Part shown: piece after piece, positions 25,346 through 36,900 of the stretch
How the letters are laid out: each line of letters begins with the position of its first letter
Numbering within the stretch: position 1 is the first letter of the stretch
Assembly (NCBI RefSeq): GCF_000006565.2
Contig: NC_031476.1
Coordinates: 6,728,400-6,792,399 of the forward strand
Origin: Toxoplasma gondii ME49
Taxonomy: Eukaryota > Apicomplexa > Conoidasida > Eucoccidiorida > Sarcocystidae
Direction: 5' to 3'
Length of the DNA: 64,000 nt
Made by a program: the position numbers and the translations under genes
The notes under the pieces: generated by a model
What the model was told of the DNA's origin: nothing
Database searches by the model: none
What the model saw: only the letters and a program-made list of their open reading frames with translations

Positions 25346-26075
25346 NNNNNNNNNNNNNNNNNNNNNNNNNNNNNNNNNNNNNNNNNNNNNNNNNNNNNNN
25401 NNNNNNNNNNNNNNNNNNNNNNNNNNNNNNNNNNNNNNNNNNNNNNNNNNNNNNNNNNNNNNNNNNNNNNNNNNNNNNNNNNNNNNNNNNNNNNNNNNNN
25501 NNNNNNNNNNNNNNNNNNNNNNNNNNNNNNNNNNNNNNNNNNNNNNNNNNNNNNNNNNNNNNNNNNNNNNNNNNNNNNNNNNNNNNNNNNNNNNNNNNNN
25601 NNNNNNNNNNNNNNNNNNNNNNNNNNNNNNNNNNNNNNNNNNNNNNNNNNNNNNNNNNNNNNNNNNNNNNNNNNNNNNNNNNNNNNNNNNNNNNNNNNNN
25701 NNNNNNNNNNNNNNNNNNNNNNNNNNNNNNNNNNNNNNNNNNNNNNNNNNNNNNNNNNNNNNNNNNNNNNNNNNNNNNNNNNNNNNNNNNNNNNNNNNNN
25801 NNNNNNNNNNNNNNNNNNNNNNNNNNNNNNNNNNNNNNNNNNNNNNNNNNNNNNNNNNNNNNNNNNNNNNNNNNNNNNNNNNNNNNNNNNNNNNNNNNNN
25901 NNNNNNNNNNNNNNNNNNNNNNNNNNNNNNNNNNNNNNNNNNNNNNNNNNNNNNNNNNNNNNNNNNNNNNNNNNNNNNNNNNNNNNNNNNNNNNNNNNNN
26001 NNNNNNNNNNNNNNNNNNNNNNNNNNNNNNNNNNNNNNNNNNNNNNNNNNNNNNNNNNNNNNNNNNNNNNNNNNN
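25346..26075. other. Assembly gap (730 N)
   Basis: This is a run of 730 undetermined bases. By alignment with the sister unit at 28492-29352 it should contain the end of the MIC17-type gene at 26076-27023 plus its 3' flank. Confidence 1.
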
Positions 26076-27023
26076 GGTCTTCCAGCACTTCATTTGGCAG
26101 GACTCGAAGGTCCCCACCTCGCTCTTGGGGAACGTCGCAACGGTTTCGCCCGCGTACTTGGTCCGCTCCTTGACACATGTGGTCGGCAGGCCGCAGTGTT
26201 TTGGTGCAGAATAGTCGCCAGCCCGATTGTATTTTGTTGAGGCAGTGGACGCCCCAGCCTTAAACCAACAATACTTGCCCGCCTGTTGCCACGTGAAAAA
26301 GTCACATCTCTCGTCGTTGAGGCACATCTGCTGGCACTCTGCCGCTGAGTTTGCTCTTGTCTCCTTCGAGTCTGTGCCCCTGTAGCCAATATCCTTCATG
26401 ATGCACCAGTGTTCATCCGTACACGTTTTCGGACCTGCGATATATGAAGTATCCGGATCGAGCGCTTTCAAATAGTTATCATTTGTTTTGAAGTGACACG
26501 TGCGGGGACGCTTCTCGAAGAGGAAGCCTTTGCATCTGGGCTCTGCTGCACATCCCTGTTGACACGCCAGGAGTGTATTGAGACCGGGAGCACCTTTATG
26601 ATGCAGGTTTGCCTCGCCTCTGAAATCAAAGGAATCAACGAGGCAAAGCGGGCACCGTTTCGGGCCAGAAACGGCATCGGCATTGTTCTTCTCCTGAGAA
26701 GGCTTGCGGGACTGGAGCACGCATCGGTTCCCATTGGAATAGAATGTGAAGAAGCTGCAGTGCGGGTGTTGATTGCACCTCTGCTGGCACAAGCCAGCGT
26801 CGCCCACTTCGGTGAACTCAGTCAGGCTGAAACCAACGTATTCCTTGTCTTTTTCAAGGCAGCTATATCCTGTCGTCTCCACCTCAGCGAAAGAGTGGGC
26901 GTTGACTACCTGGTTTCGGAGCCCTGGATATTGAAGCGCCACGGCACGAATCTGCAGCAACACCGCTGCAACAACGACGGCGAGTGTGATTCCCTTGTTC
27001 AATAAAGTTTTCAACGCGTCCAT
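26076..27023 (-). CDS. MIC17: MIC17-type PAN-domain microneme protein, copy 1 (3' end in gap)
   Basis: Visible residues are 1-316 of an expected 351; the C-terminal third of the fourth PAN domain falls in the assembly gap. The start at 27023 gives a signal peptide (hydrophobic ITLAVVVAAVLLQI) that differs from the sister genes. Domains follow as in the full-length copies: PAN1 (about 55-124), PAN2 (127-201), PAN3 (207-277), and PAN4 from 283. Each complete domain carries six cysteines. PAN1-PAN3 appear identical to those of the neighbouring copy at 29245-30300, whereas the first 45 residues are diverged. The family name is from recognition, not from a search. Confidence 0.85.
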
Positions 27024-27756
27024 CGTGTTCCTTATATTTAGCGGGCAATGACCTTGATTTTGGACTTGGTCCTCCGGAGCCAGATGAAACAGCAACACAG
27101 CGAAAGAGGGGGGGGGTGAGACGGGAGCTGTTATGTCGCTGCAAATCGGCACACGTGCTAGGAAGAGAGAAGAAGGAAGCAAAAAGAATGAATCCTAGAA
27201 GCCTACAACATGGATTTATCGTGTTGATGTCGCCTCATGTGAACGCAGTCACTTGGTCTGCAAGGACCTGAAAAGCAGTTGATGGCGCGGCCTCGGCTAG
27301 CTGCGCTCCGTCATGTATTGACTGTTCTGCAGTAGCAGCAGAGGATAGCTATCGAGGGGGCGAGATCGATGACCCTGAAGTTAATAAATCTTCCCCGCTC
27401 CGACGCGAGCTCTGGCTCACCCCCCTTTCTATAAGGACGTAATCAACTAGAGTCCACACCCTGCCCAATCGCGATTCTCGAACGTCACGACAATGAAGAG
27501 ACGGCAGCAGCAGTCACGGCATCTGTCATTTTTGTTGAGCTGGAAGCTACGCCCTCTATAATGCCTCCTCCACGAACCTCCTTGAAGACAGAAGTTTTTG
27601 CATTTCTTCTTTCTTGCCACTCGCGTCAGTTGTTTTGGTATACCATATTCCGCTTCACTTCGTGCAGTAGATGAATGACTCCAACCTCCCTTCCCAGGGA
27701 AACATGACTCAGTTCCTGTTCCTGCCTAGGCGATGGAATGGCGGCATGACGAGGAT
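27024..27756. other. Intergenic between MIC17 copies 1 and 2
   Basis: This is the promoter side of the minus-strand copy at 27023. It is not shared with the 5' flanks of the other copies as far as I can see. No gene is evident. Confidence 0.5.
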
Positions 27757-29244
27757 TGAAGATACACAATTGATATGGAGAAGGCCCCGGTATACCCTCT
27801 TTCTCCTGTCTTGGAACCTCAATGGGGCAGCATGGCAACACTCAAGCATTAGTGAGATGATCCTCCTTGCACGTGGTCGTCACACCCGTTTGACTACCAT
27901 CATTTCCTAGCATATACTAGTAACACCAAGACATGTCCCAACGAAAGAGTCTTCATGCCGCCGCGGATGGATGGTGCTTCCTTCCTCGAAATGTTTAAAA
28001 TCAAATTACCTAGAAAATACACGGTGGCGTAAATGGCCACATCTGGTTGTCGGGTCAGTGCGCGCATGGGGACAGCCTTCTGTGAACCTCCATGGAAGAA
28101 GGCTAAACCAGAATCTCAGAATCATGTAAGTGGGCGAACCGGCATCACGCTCAGCCAGCGCACGGTAAGTAACGTCGCTTCAAGCACACAACCACCCCTG
28201 TGTGAATAGGTAGATCTCTGTCAAATCTCTGTACCCAACTAGCCCCACACTTTCACTCAAAAAAACGACGGCCAAGCTGCTGTGTCATGGTTCAGCTGTC
28301 GCCACACGTGGTGTGCCCATGTTTCCTTTTCTCGCCGTTACCCCCTAATAATGCAAATCATTCACTGTCGCCACGCTCAGGAGTCACTCGTCTACACGTG
28401 TTCACGGGCCTCACGATTTCGTTGAGAAACTGTCTGGTCTCCTTTTTCGTTCGTGGTCTGTGACATATACTGGCCACCGGCTTCCTGAAATTCGAATATC
28501 TGCATCGGTAACTGCTATCTATAGCTCCGCACACCATCCTAACAAACTCCTTTTGTTTTACTACATGATGCCGAACAATGACACCTGCCACCTAAGGGAG
28601 GGGGGTGGAAGGCTGGACGTGGCACATAGGAGGGGGAACGCCTGGAGTTGGGAAAGAGAACGCGGTGATACCAGCTTCCCTGCGGGAGACCCGTCACATC
28701 CAACTCATACTGTTTTGTTAGAAAACACCGCAGTGGCCGATCGCCTCACACTAGGGGTAACTCGAATTCACAGGGCGATCAGTCGCTCACTATTGGAAAG
28801 GAGTGCACACCCTAGAAAATGCCGCCTTACAAGCCACGGCGCCCCGTCTCCCATTTGCGCATATGCGGCTGCGGCTACTCGATGACTGTTTTCATGAACG
28901 AGTTCATAATTCGTGACCACCAACGGCAATCAACCACCATTCATAGAGTTCCACTCACCCACGCGCCAAATGCGAAATGCGCTGGCACCTCACGTAGCAC
29001 GGCGCCTGAGAATTTCCAACGTATCTCGAACTGAACACCGCAGCCAGAGGAGACGAAATGATGAAGCAAGAAACGAACCTGTGGTACATTCCATCACAGA
29101 ACCAACGGGGGTATTCACTTACAGAGTTTATTTAGCAGTCAACTTCCCGCAACGATGCCTTTCTGGAGGATCCGCTCAAATAACAATGATTCCGCTACGT
29201 TTCCGAATTCTTAGAAATGACGAGCTGAGGGGTTAACGTTTCAT
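27757..29244. other. MIC17 3' flank, shared with other copies
   Basis: 27757-28491 repeats 24610-25345 in the same orientation. 28700-29244 reappears inverted after the plus-strand copy (39623-40160). No gene is evident; short frames here recur only because the DNA is duplicated. Confidence 0.7.
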
Positions 29245-30300
29245 TCAGCATGTGATATCGCCTGCTTTGGAGTTCGCATCAGTTTGAGCGGTTGCATTGA
29301 TCCCAGAGAGCGTGCAGCCATCATTGTTGAAGTGCATAAACACACACTTGCTGGTCTTCCAGCACTTCATTTGGCAGGACTCGAAGGTCCCCACCTCGCT
29401 CTTGGGGAACGTCGCAACGGTTTCGCCCGCGTACTTGGTCCGCTCCTTGACACATGTGGTCGGCAGGCCGCAGTGTTTTGGTGCAGAATAGTCGCCAGCC
29501 CGATTGTATTTTGTTGAGGCAGTGGACGCCCCAGCCTTAAACCAACAATACTTGCCCGCCTGTTGCCACGTGAAAAAGTCACATCTCTCGTCGTTGAGGC
29601 ACATCTGCTGGCACTCTGCCGCTGAGTTTGCTCTTGTCTCCTTCGAGTCTGTGCCCCTGTAGCCAATATCCTTCATGATGCACCAGTGTTCATCCGTACA
29701 CGTTTTCGGACCTGCGATATATGAAGTATCCGGATCGAGCGCTTTCAAATAGTTATCATTTGTTTTGAAGTGACACGTGCGGGGACGCTTCTCGAAGAGG
29801 AAGCCTTTGCATCTGGGCTCTGCTGCACACCCCTGTTGACACGCCAGGAGTGTATTGAGACCGGGAGCACCTTTATGATGCAGGTTTGCCTCGCCTCTGA
29901 AATCAAAGGAATCAACGAGGCAAAGCGGGCACCGTTTCGGGCCAGAAACGGCATCGGCATTGTTCTTCTCCTGAGAAGGCTTGCGGGACTGGAGCACGCA
30001 TCGGTTCCCATTGGAATAGAATGTGAAGAAGCTGCAGTGCGGGTGTTGATTGCACCTCTGCTGGCACAAGCCAGCGTCGCCCACTTCGGTGAACTCAGTC
30101 AGGCTGAAACCAACGTACTCCTTGTCTTTTTCAAGGCAGCTATATCCTGTCGTCTCCACCTCAGCGAAAGAGTGGACGTTGACTAGCTGTCTCCGGAGCC
30201 CTGGAGATTGCAGGGCCTCGGCACTATTATGGAGCAACGCGGCCGCAACAACAAAGGAGAGAGCAATTTTCCGGTTGAACAGAGTCGTCACAGTCTCCAT
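29245..30300 (-). CDS. MIC17: MIC17-type PAN/Apple-domain microneme protein, copy 2
   Basis: Intronless, 351 residues, start ATG at 30300. A second in-frame ATG-like start four codons upstream is less likely. The signal peptide is residues 1-29 (core LSFVVAAALL, cleavage probably after AEA). Four Apple/PAN domains fill the rest: C55-C124, C127-C201, C207-C277 and C283-C351. Each has the six-cysteine pattern (PAN1: 55,79,83,89,101,124; PAN4: 283,309,313,319,329,351). The stop follows directly after the last domain cysteine. There is no transmembrane segment or GPI signal, so it is a soluble secreted protein, expected in micronemes. In this family PAN domains bind glycans or partner adhesins (MIC4 is the best-known case); binding here is inference. 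Confidence 0.9.
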   Translation of the reverse strand: METVTTLFNRKIALSFVVAAALLHNSAEALQSPGLRRQLVNVHSFAEVETTGYSCLEKDKEYVGFSLTEFTEVGDAGLCQQRCNQHPHCSFFTFYSNGNRCVLQSRKPSQEKNNADAVSGPKRCPLCLVDSFDFRGEANLHHKGAPGLNTLLACQQGCAAEPRCKGFLFEKRPRTCHFKTNDNYLKALDPDTSYIAGPKTCTDEHWCIMKDIGYRGTDSKETRANSAAECQQMCLNDERCDFFTWQQAGKYCWFKAGASTASTKYNRAGDYSAPKHCGLPTTCVKERTKYAGETVATFPKSEVGTFESCQMKCWKTSKCVFMHFNNDGCTLSGINATAQTDANSKAGDITC

Positions 30301-31985
30301 GGCGCTATGCAAAATAAGAAAATCAATTTTAAAATTCTATTATGCTGTTAGGAACACATTTGGTGGCTCCGCTTGTATACCCGGCTGGAAAAGCGTCGGT
30401 GGAAGCAGGTTGTGGGGAGGGGGGAGACGGACACTGTTTGATAGTTACGAGATGGTCATATGCAGTGATGTGAAGGGTCAAACGTATGGTGATTACGCGA
30501 TATGAGACAATCAAGTTTACGGCAATTGCCTGTGGCATCGGTGCGGCGTTTTTCATGAGACAAGGCATGGGGGGGTGTGGCGCGTATGGGATGCTATCGG
30601 CTGGGGTTGTTCGGCTAGCGATGCCGCACACCGCCATGGCTTTCTCGCCTTCGGGTTGGCTAACTCGCAATCAGCGAAGGAACTGCACCCGTAATCGATT
30701 GTCGCTTGCTGAGATAACTAGAGTCGGTAGCCGCTGCACCGTGGCTGTACGAACGAACGAAGTGCCAACCCCCATTCCCCCCGCTTATTTCTCGCTACAT
30801 AAAAACGATGTGATATGGCATTCCTCGACGGAATACCACAGGTGCCTGGTCCATTGGGGTGTGTGCAACACACACTTGCTCGCGAGAGCATGCTTTTGAC
30901 AGAAAAACATTAACATCTGTGAGGAACTAGCTGCTTTTTGGTGCGTGTACGGGCGAAGTGCTTCTACTGTGCGCATTAGTAACACACACAGTTCGTCGGT
31001 TGCCAAACCATATTGGCATTGTTGCCGAGACGGCGTTATCAACGCAAAGTACGCAAATCTGCGCTCTAGTTCTTTAATGGTAAAAATAAGGAGGGCAGCC
31101 TGCTAGATGCTGCCCGGTAATAGCGGTTGCTGCGGGGGGGGGGGGGGCGGTGGTTACGTTGGTACCCAAGCTTGAAGCATTTCAAAGAAATCTCCATGTA
31201 AAATAGCACAAGACGAGCACGCCTTTCCGTTGGAATGGCCATGGCGGTCCCGTACGCCGGGGTCATGGGATCAGAATTGTTGCCCTGACCACGCGGATCG
31301 TATCCGATGTTACGTGTTGCGACAACGTCACACAAGTAGTTTTCAATGCATCAGAGAAGCAGGTGCCAGCTCTTGCAGGCTCCTTTCGTGTGGAAACGTG
31401 TCATGTCACCGCGGTGTACGCATGATTGGGCATTAATATTCTCTCTTGCCGACAATACTCGGGGCCCGTACAACCGCTGCGATCCTTTTTAGCCGTATTG
31501 CTCTGCGCTAACGAAGCCCGCCGTTAGCAGGGTGTCTTCGATAACGGGGCACAAGCAGTTACCTGTGACTAGCAAGCACTAAGTTTCTGTATGCTCGTGC
31601 CTTTCCAGCCTACAGATGCCAGTCATCCTCGACGGAACTGCAGCACAGACAACTGCCTCAACCGCCAAACGGGCAGACCGTAGCACCACCGCACTCTGCA
31701 ACCCGCCTCCACTATTCTGTCGTTTGCTCATCCGCGTCTCAATTTACTCTAGGGACTTAATTGAAAACGAGTTCGATCTTGTTTCCGGAAGCGGCGACAC
31801 TCCGAGAGTTTCACCCACTTTCGCCACATGTTGAACACGGAGCACGACACGTACGTAGCAATACATCCGCACTCCAACGTACACCGAACTGAACGCCAAA
31901 TCTGGATACGGAACATTGTGAAAAAAGGTGTTGCAGCCCATTCAGTTCTTGCAGCACAGGAAACAATCACTTCATGAAGTTCAGT
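30301..31985. other. Intergenic between MIC17 copies 2 and 3
   Basis: No supported gene. It holds a 14-G run at 31134-31147 next to a GGGCAGC/GCTGCCC inverted repeat (31093-31115), and an unexplained minus-strand open frame (31066-31335, reported as a finding). Confidence 0.5.
31093..31147. repeat. Hairpin plus poly-G tract
   Basis: A 7-bp perfect inverted repeat (GGGCAGC ... GCTGCCC, 9-base loop) is followed 18 bases later by 14 consecutive G. It could form secondary structure, and the homopolymer length may be a sequencing uncertainty. Confidence 0.7.
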
Positions 31986-32097
31986 CACCAGCCAACTTCC
32001 CGTAACGATGTCTTTCTGGAGGATCCGCTCAAATAACAATGATTCCGCTACGTTTCCGAATTCTTAGAAATGACGAGCTGAGGGGTTAACATTTCCT

Positions 32098-33153
32098 TCA
32101 GCATGTGATATCGCCTGCTTTGGAGTTCGCATCAGTTTGAGCGGTTGCATTGATCCCAGAGAGCGTGCAGCCATCATTGTTGAAGTGCATAAACACACAC
32201 TTGCTGGTCTTCCAGCACTTCATTTGGCAGGACTCGAAGGTCCCCACCTCGCTCTTGGGGAACGTCGCAACGGTTTCGCCTGCGTACTTCGTCCGCTCCT
32301 TGACACATGTGGTCGGCAGGCCGCAGTGTTTTGGTGCAGAATAGTCGCCAGCCCGATTGTATTTTGTTGAGGCAGTGGACGCCCCAGCCTTAAACCAACA
32401 ATGCTTGCCCGCCTGTTGCCACGTGAAAAAGTCACATCTCTCGTCGTTGAGGCACATCTGCTGGCACTCTGCCGCTGAGTTTGCTTTTGTCGCCTTCGAG
32501 TCTGTGCCCTTGTAGCCAATATCCTTCATGATGCACCAGTGTTCATCCGTACACGTTTTCGGACCTGCGATATATGAAGTATCCGGATGGAACGATTTCA
32601 AATAGTTATCACTTGTCTTGAAGTGACACGTGCGGGGACGCTTCTCGAAGAGGAAGGCCTTGCATTTGGGCTCCGCTGCACATCCCTGTTGACACGCCAG
32701 GAGTGTATTGAGACCGGGAGCACCTGATTTATGCATGTTTGTCTCGCCTCTGAAATCATAGTTATCAACGAGGCAAAGCGGGCACCGTTTCGGGCCAGAA
32801 ACGGCATTGGCATTGTTGTTCTCCTGAGAAGGCTTGCGGGACTGGAGCACGCATCGGTTCTCATTGGAATAGAATGTGAAGAAGCCACACTGCGGGTGTT
32901 GATTGCACCTCTGCTGGCACAAAGCAGCGTCGCCCACTTTGGCGAACTCAGTCAGGCTGAAACCAACGTACTCCTTGCCTTTTTCAAAGCAGCTATATCC
33001 TGTCGTCTCCACCTCAGCGAAAGAGTGGGAGTTGACTAGCTGTCTCCGGAGCCCTGGAGATTGCAGGGCCTCGGCACTATTATGGAGCAACGCCGCTGCA
33101 ACAACAACGGGGAGAGCGATTCTCCGGTTGAACACAGTCTTCAGCGCGTCCAT
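32098..33153 (-). CDS. MIC17: MIC17-type PAN/Apple-domain microneme protein, copy 3
   Basis: Intronless, 351 residues, start ATG at 33153 (MDALKT), giving a signal peptide with core ALPVVVAAALLHNSAEA. Four six-cysteine PAN domains lie at the same positions as in copy 2. PAN4 is identical in protein sequence to copies 2 and 4; PAN1 and PAN2 carry scattered replacements (for example CFEKGK, QCGFF, NYDFRGETNMHKS). The 5' flank (33154-33448) is shared, inverted, with copy 4 at 38272-38566, so these two genes probably have the same promoter. It faces away from copy 4, with the truncated helicase copy between them. Confidence 0.9.
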   Translation of the reverse strand: MDALKTVFNRRIALPVVVAAALLHNSAEALQSPGLRRQLVNSHSFAEVETTGYSCFEKGKEYVGFSLTEFAKVGDAALCQQRCNQHPQCGFFTFYSNENRCVLQSRKPSQENNNANAVSGPKRCPLCLVDNYDFRGETNMHKSGAPGLNTLLACQQGCAAEPKCKAFLFEKRPRTCHFKTSDNYLKSFHPDTSYIAGPKTCTDEHWCIMKDIGYKGTDSKATKANSAAECQQMCLNDERCDFFTWQQAGKHCWFKAGASTASTKYNRAGDYSAPKHCGLPTTCVKERTKYAGETVATFPKSEVGTFESCQMKCWKTSKCVFMHFNNDGCTLSGINATAQTDANSKAGDITC

Positions 33154-33448
33154 ATTGCTAACAGCTAGCGAACAATCTTCGGAAAATCGGGAATTGATTG
33201 GCAATCTCGCTACACAGTACCACTGCCGATCAGGGGAGAGAGCAGGGATGGGAGGTGAGACGGAGTTGGACTATAGGCAATTCTACGAGACCTGCGATGA
33301 GGGAGGAAAACAGGGAAGTCAAATGAAGTGAAAGTGACGAATCTGTACGCTTATATTCGACTGATGTTGTAATGGTTCTCAGGTGACGACAACCAGCTCG
33401 TACCGTGGGTCCCGGAAGGGCAACCGGTGCCGCCGCGTCGGCTAGTTG
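33154..33448 (-). promoter_or_regulatory. Shared 5' flank of MIC17 copy 3
   Basis: About 295 bp immediately upstream of the ATG are nearly identical to the 5' flank of copy 4 (38272-38566) in inverted orientation. Homology stops at AGCCGACGC...GGCACCGGTTG. Copies 1 and 2 have different 5' flanks, so regulation may differ between the pairs. The promoter role is inferred from position. Confidence 0.5.
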
Positions 33449-33954
33449 TGGCCCATTACTCACCGCTGTTCGGCAATACCAGCTGTGTTATCTCCGGGTG
33501 TTCAGGATGTTGGTGTAGCCGTTATCGATAATTAGTCAGCTGATCCCATCGATGTCGTCGGTGTCTCTGCCTCCTGAGGGAACAGGTATCGTCGGTATCA
33601 ACCCATCTGCCGCTCAACAAAAATGGTCAGTTGCTGCAGTCATCTGCTGCCAGACTGCCCCGCGCGATCAGCCGCTCGACGTGTGCTGCAATAGGTGCTC
33701 ACCTAGTCGTGCCTCCAGCATATGCGCGTGTAATGGGTAAAAACTACACTGGGAAAATACGTGGACGTACAAGATACCGGTCCTTCAACTTTGCACCCCT
33801 CTCACACACTTTGTCGGTTTCTGAGCGTGTCCTTGTCGGCAGAAACGGCGTGCTCACCACAAAAGCGACAGCTTCTTGTGGATTTTGTCGAATAGTACTA
33901 AAAAGAACGCGCACCGCTGGTAGATGTTCCCCGCTTGTGCAAGTACATGAATAA
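33449..33954. other. Unique spacer between MIC17 copy 3 and helicase copy
   Basis: 506 bp not repeated elsewhere in the window, with no gene recognised. It marks the junction between the MIC17 palindrome arm and the inverted helicase fragment. Confidence 0.6.
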
Positions 33955-36900
33955 TCGTGATAATCGAAGAACCCGTAAAACTGCAGTCACGTATGCCTAG
34001 AGCCTTCACTGGTAATTCAGACGATGGGCTAAGGTGCTCCCATGCAGGGACTTCGTCGCAGACGGACAAACATGCATTCGCATAAACGGGGGACTTCGCG
34101 AGTGGAAAGACACGTTTCTCCGTGAGAGACTGGATCCCCACGTGAATGTAAAACTCTTTATTCTGCTTCCGTTACTTGTTGATTTTGAGGCGCTTCGACT
34201 GCATGGCGTAGAAGCCGAGCAACGAGCGGTAAAAAAGGTCGGCAGAGGCGCGCAGGGAGGGTACCTCGTGCCACCATACTCCCGAAAACCACCGACATGC
34301 AGCTGCCTGCGAGGGAGTAAGAAAATCCTTCCGGGGTTTTATCTTTGCGTCTTCTTCAGTCGTCTCCTGTTTTGAGGCTCTCGACGTCTCTTTGTGTCTT
34401 GCTGTTACACGTTGCCCCTTGACGGCGGCGTTGGCGGATGAAAAGAGAGTGGGAGCGATGGGTTCTGCTTCTTTTGTTGCCGCCATCTCGCCTGCCCCGA
34501 TTGCTTCCAGTCTCCCTTTCAGTTTGTCCCTCGTCCTCCCATTTCCGCTTTTCCTGGAACATCTTTCGTTCGAACCTCTCACTTAAAACCGCAGTAAGCG
34601 CACGATTCGGGCTCAGCAGAGATAACGCATACCGAGGATGGAGTTCAGTGAGATTGATTCCTTCGGAGAAGCATTCAAAAAGAAAGTGGCTTTCTAAGTC
34701 ATGAAGGAGAAGCAGAGATCTCCCGATTTGGCGTTTGGCGTGGAGCCGCCAAAAATGGTTGTCGTTCTCTTCGATTTCGACGTTTTCTTGTTCCTCGCTT
34801 CGTCCCTGCCTTCCAACGGATGTTTCACTGGACAGTTCAAATAGAGGCGAGGCGGAACATGCATCAGAGAGAACCCATGATGGTGGCGACGAGACGCGGC
34901 CCGAGGAAGACGGAGGTGAGGCAAATGAAGTGAAAGACGCGTGTGGACGGGCTGCTGAACCCGAGAGAGGCGCAGTAGTTGGACCCCGTGCCCTACAGGC
35001 AACAGATACGAGCGAGAACAGACAAGAGAGGACTAGTGGGAGGCGACGCCAGCAGTTGAGGCAGACAAACGACACGATAAACCGAAAGGCGACAAGCGGG
35101 AAGCCATGTGCAGAGATTGCGGTCGTCGGAGCCAGCAGAACCCGGTAGAAATCGGAGCGCATCGGGGAGGGGGGAGAACATGAAGTTATGAGATCTGGAA
35201 ACGTGTGAATTAAGCGAAGACGCCGTACGGCGCCCTGCGGCAGGATATCAGGTGTTCCTACTCCGATGATGCTCCCCGTTCGCATTCGTATTCACGTTGA
35301 CCCTGCTGCTTTTTTCAACCAGCTTTCCCTTCTCGACCTTCATCTCCCCGTCATTGTGTCTCCATCTCGCCCGCCTCCTTTCCCTGCCATCTCGCAGTCT
35401 CCGCCAAGGTTGTGCTTACCGCGCGACACGCGTCAGACGCTGAACGAGAAGCTCTGGGTCACGGGGCATCCCGGCCTGCGGCCACAGCATGGAGAGACAG
35501 AAGAGGCAACCGAGGCAGTCGCTGGAAGAGACAGCACGGGCAGGGGGTGAATGGGGCGGGCAGGAGAACAGACAGGTAGCGTGCGAGAGAAAGCGATACA
35601 GACGACCACGCCCAGAAGTGGAGGGGATGATGGGAAGGAAGCAGAGAACATCTAAGCACGGCGCGAAGAAGGGTCGAAGAGAGAAAGGAAGCAGACTGAT
35701 CAGCTAGCACAAGCAAAAGTGTGCTGCGGCAAACACGATAAGTAACGCAATAAAGCACCAGGGGAGACCCACAGAAGAGCCCACACAGGCTTGAGGCCGC
35801 TCACGCCATGCCGAGGAAGTGGCGGACTCAACAGGACAGATGGCGAAGAAATGGGATCAAACTGAGTTTGCACAGATGGTTCCTTTCTTTGCGTCTCCCA
35901 AAACCCTGCACGAAAGGTGTGCAAACAATAAAGAAGAGGGCGAAGAAGAAGCAAACAAAGCTTTTCGCTTCCCGCCCACCCAAACGGCACAAAAGTTGCG
36001 CTCCCTATCCCTACGACCGACGGCAAACTGAAAAGCTGCTGCTTGTCACTCTCCCCTCAAACGCCATGTCCCTGTCAGCCTCCCTCTACCTTCCTTACGT
36101 GAATAACGGAGTCAACAACTCCCACATTGACGCCTGTAGCCGCGACATCTGTGGCAAAAAGGATGCGAAGCTCGTAGCCCGGATTGCTGGACACCTGGGG
36201 CAGCGGCTCTTGGCCGTGAAGAGATCCTTGTTGTCGCTCTCTCCCGCTTTTTGAGAGCCGCCTGTGGCTTGCCTGGCCCACGAGAGAGGTCGGCAACCCG
36301 GACGCGAACTGCGAAGGCGCGAGAGCAGCAGAATCGACCCCAGAAGGTGACCAGGTAGGAACCAGAGATGAAGAGGAGAAAGCCTCGATCACTGCACGAC
36401 GTCTCTCGATACTGAGCCCGTGATGCAGGGCCGAGAGTTTCGGAAGGCGCGCGGGGACCAGCGGCGGCGGAGGAAACGTCGACGAAGCAGAGGGAGACGA
36501 AGAAGAGAAAGAAACTGATAAAGGGAACGAATGTGTGGCGGATAAATAAGAACCGGACGAAGAGGAGACGAATGGGTACGTGGACAGAGCGGAAAACGTC
36601 GCGGGGTCCGTTGTCTTCAGCGTGAGGAGCGCCGGAAAAACATAGTGTTTGAAGAAGACATAATGGAACTGTAGACTCTTGAGAGTCGAGAAAAAAACAA
36701 TGACTCGGTAAGTTCTGTCTCTGCTTTCCGGAGACACGTCACACGCTTGATCGTCCCCTGCCATCTGTCCTTCGGCTCTTCTGTGTGGTCCCTCTCTTGC
36801 TGTCTCCAATTGCGCAACTCGATTCGCCTCACTCATCAACACGTTAAACAGCACATGAGCGTGCAAGTCTGCCGGATAAATGGCAAACTCCGAGCGAACG

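Noticed and set aside
24610..28500. Direct repeat considered as a transposon
   Set aside because: No transposase, terminal inverted repeats or target-site duplication seen; it follows the MIC17 gene as a duplicated flank.
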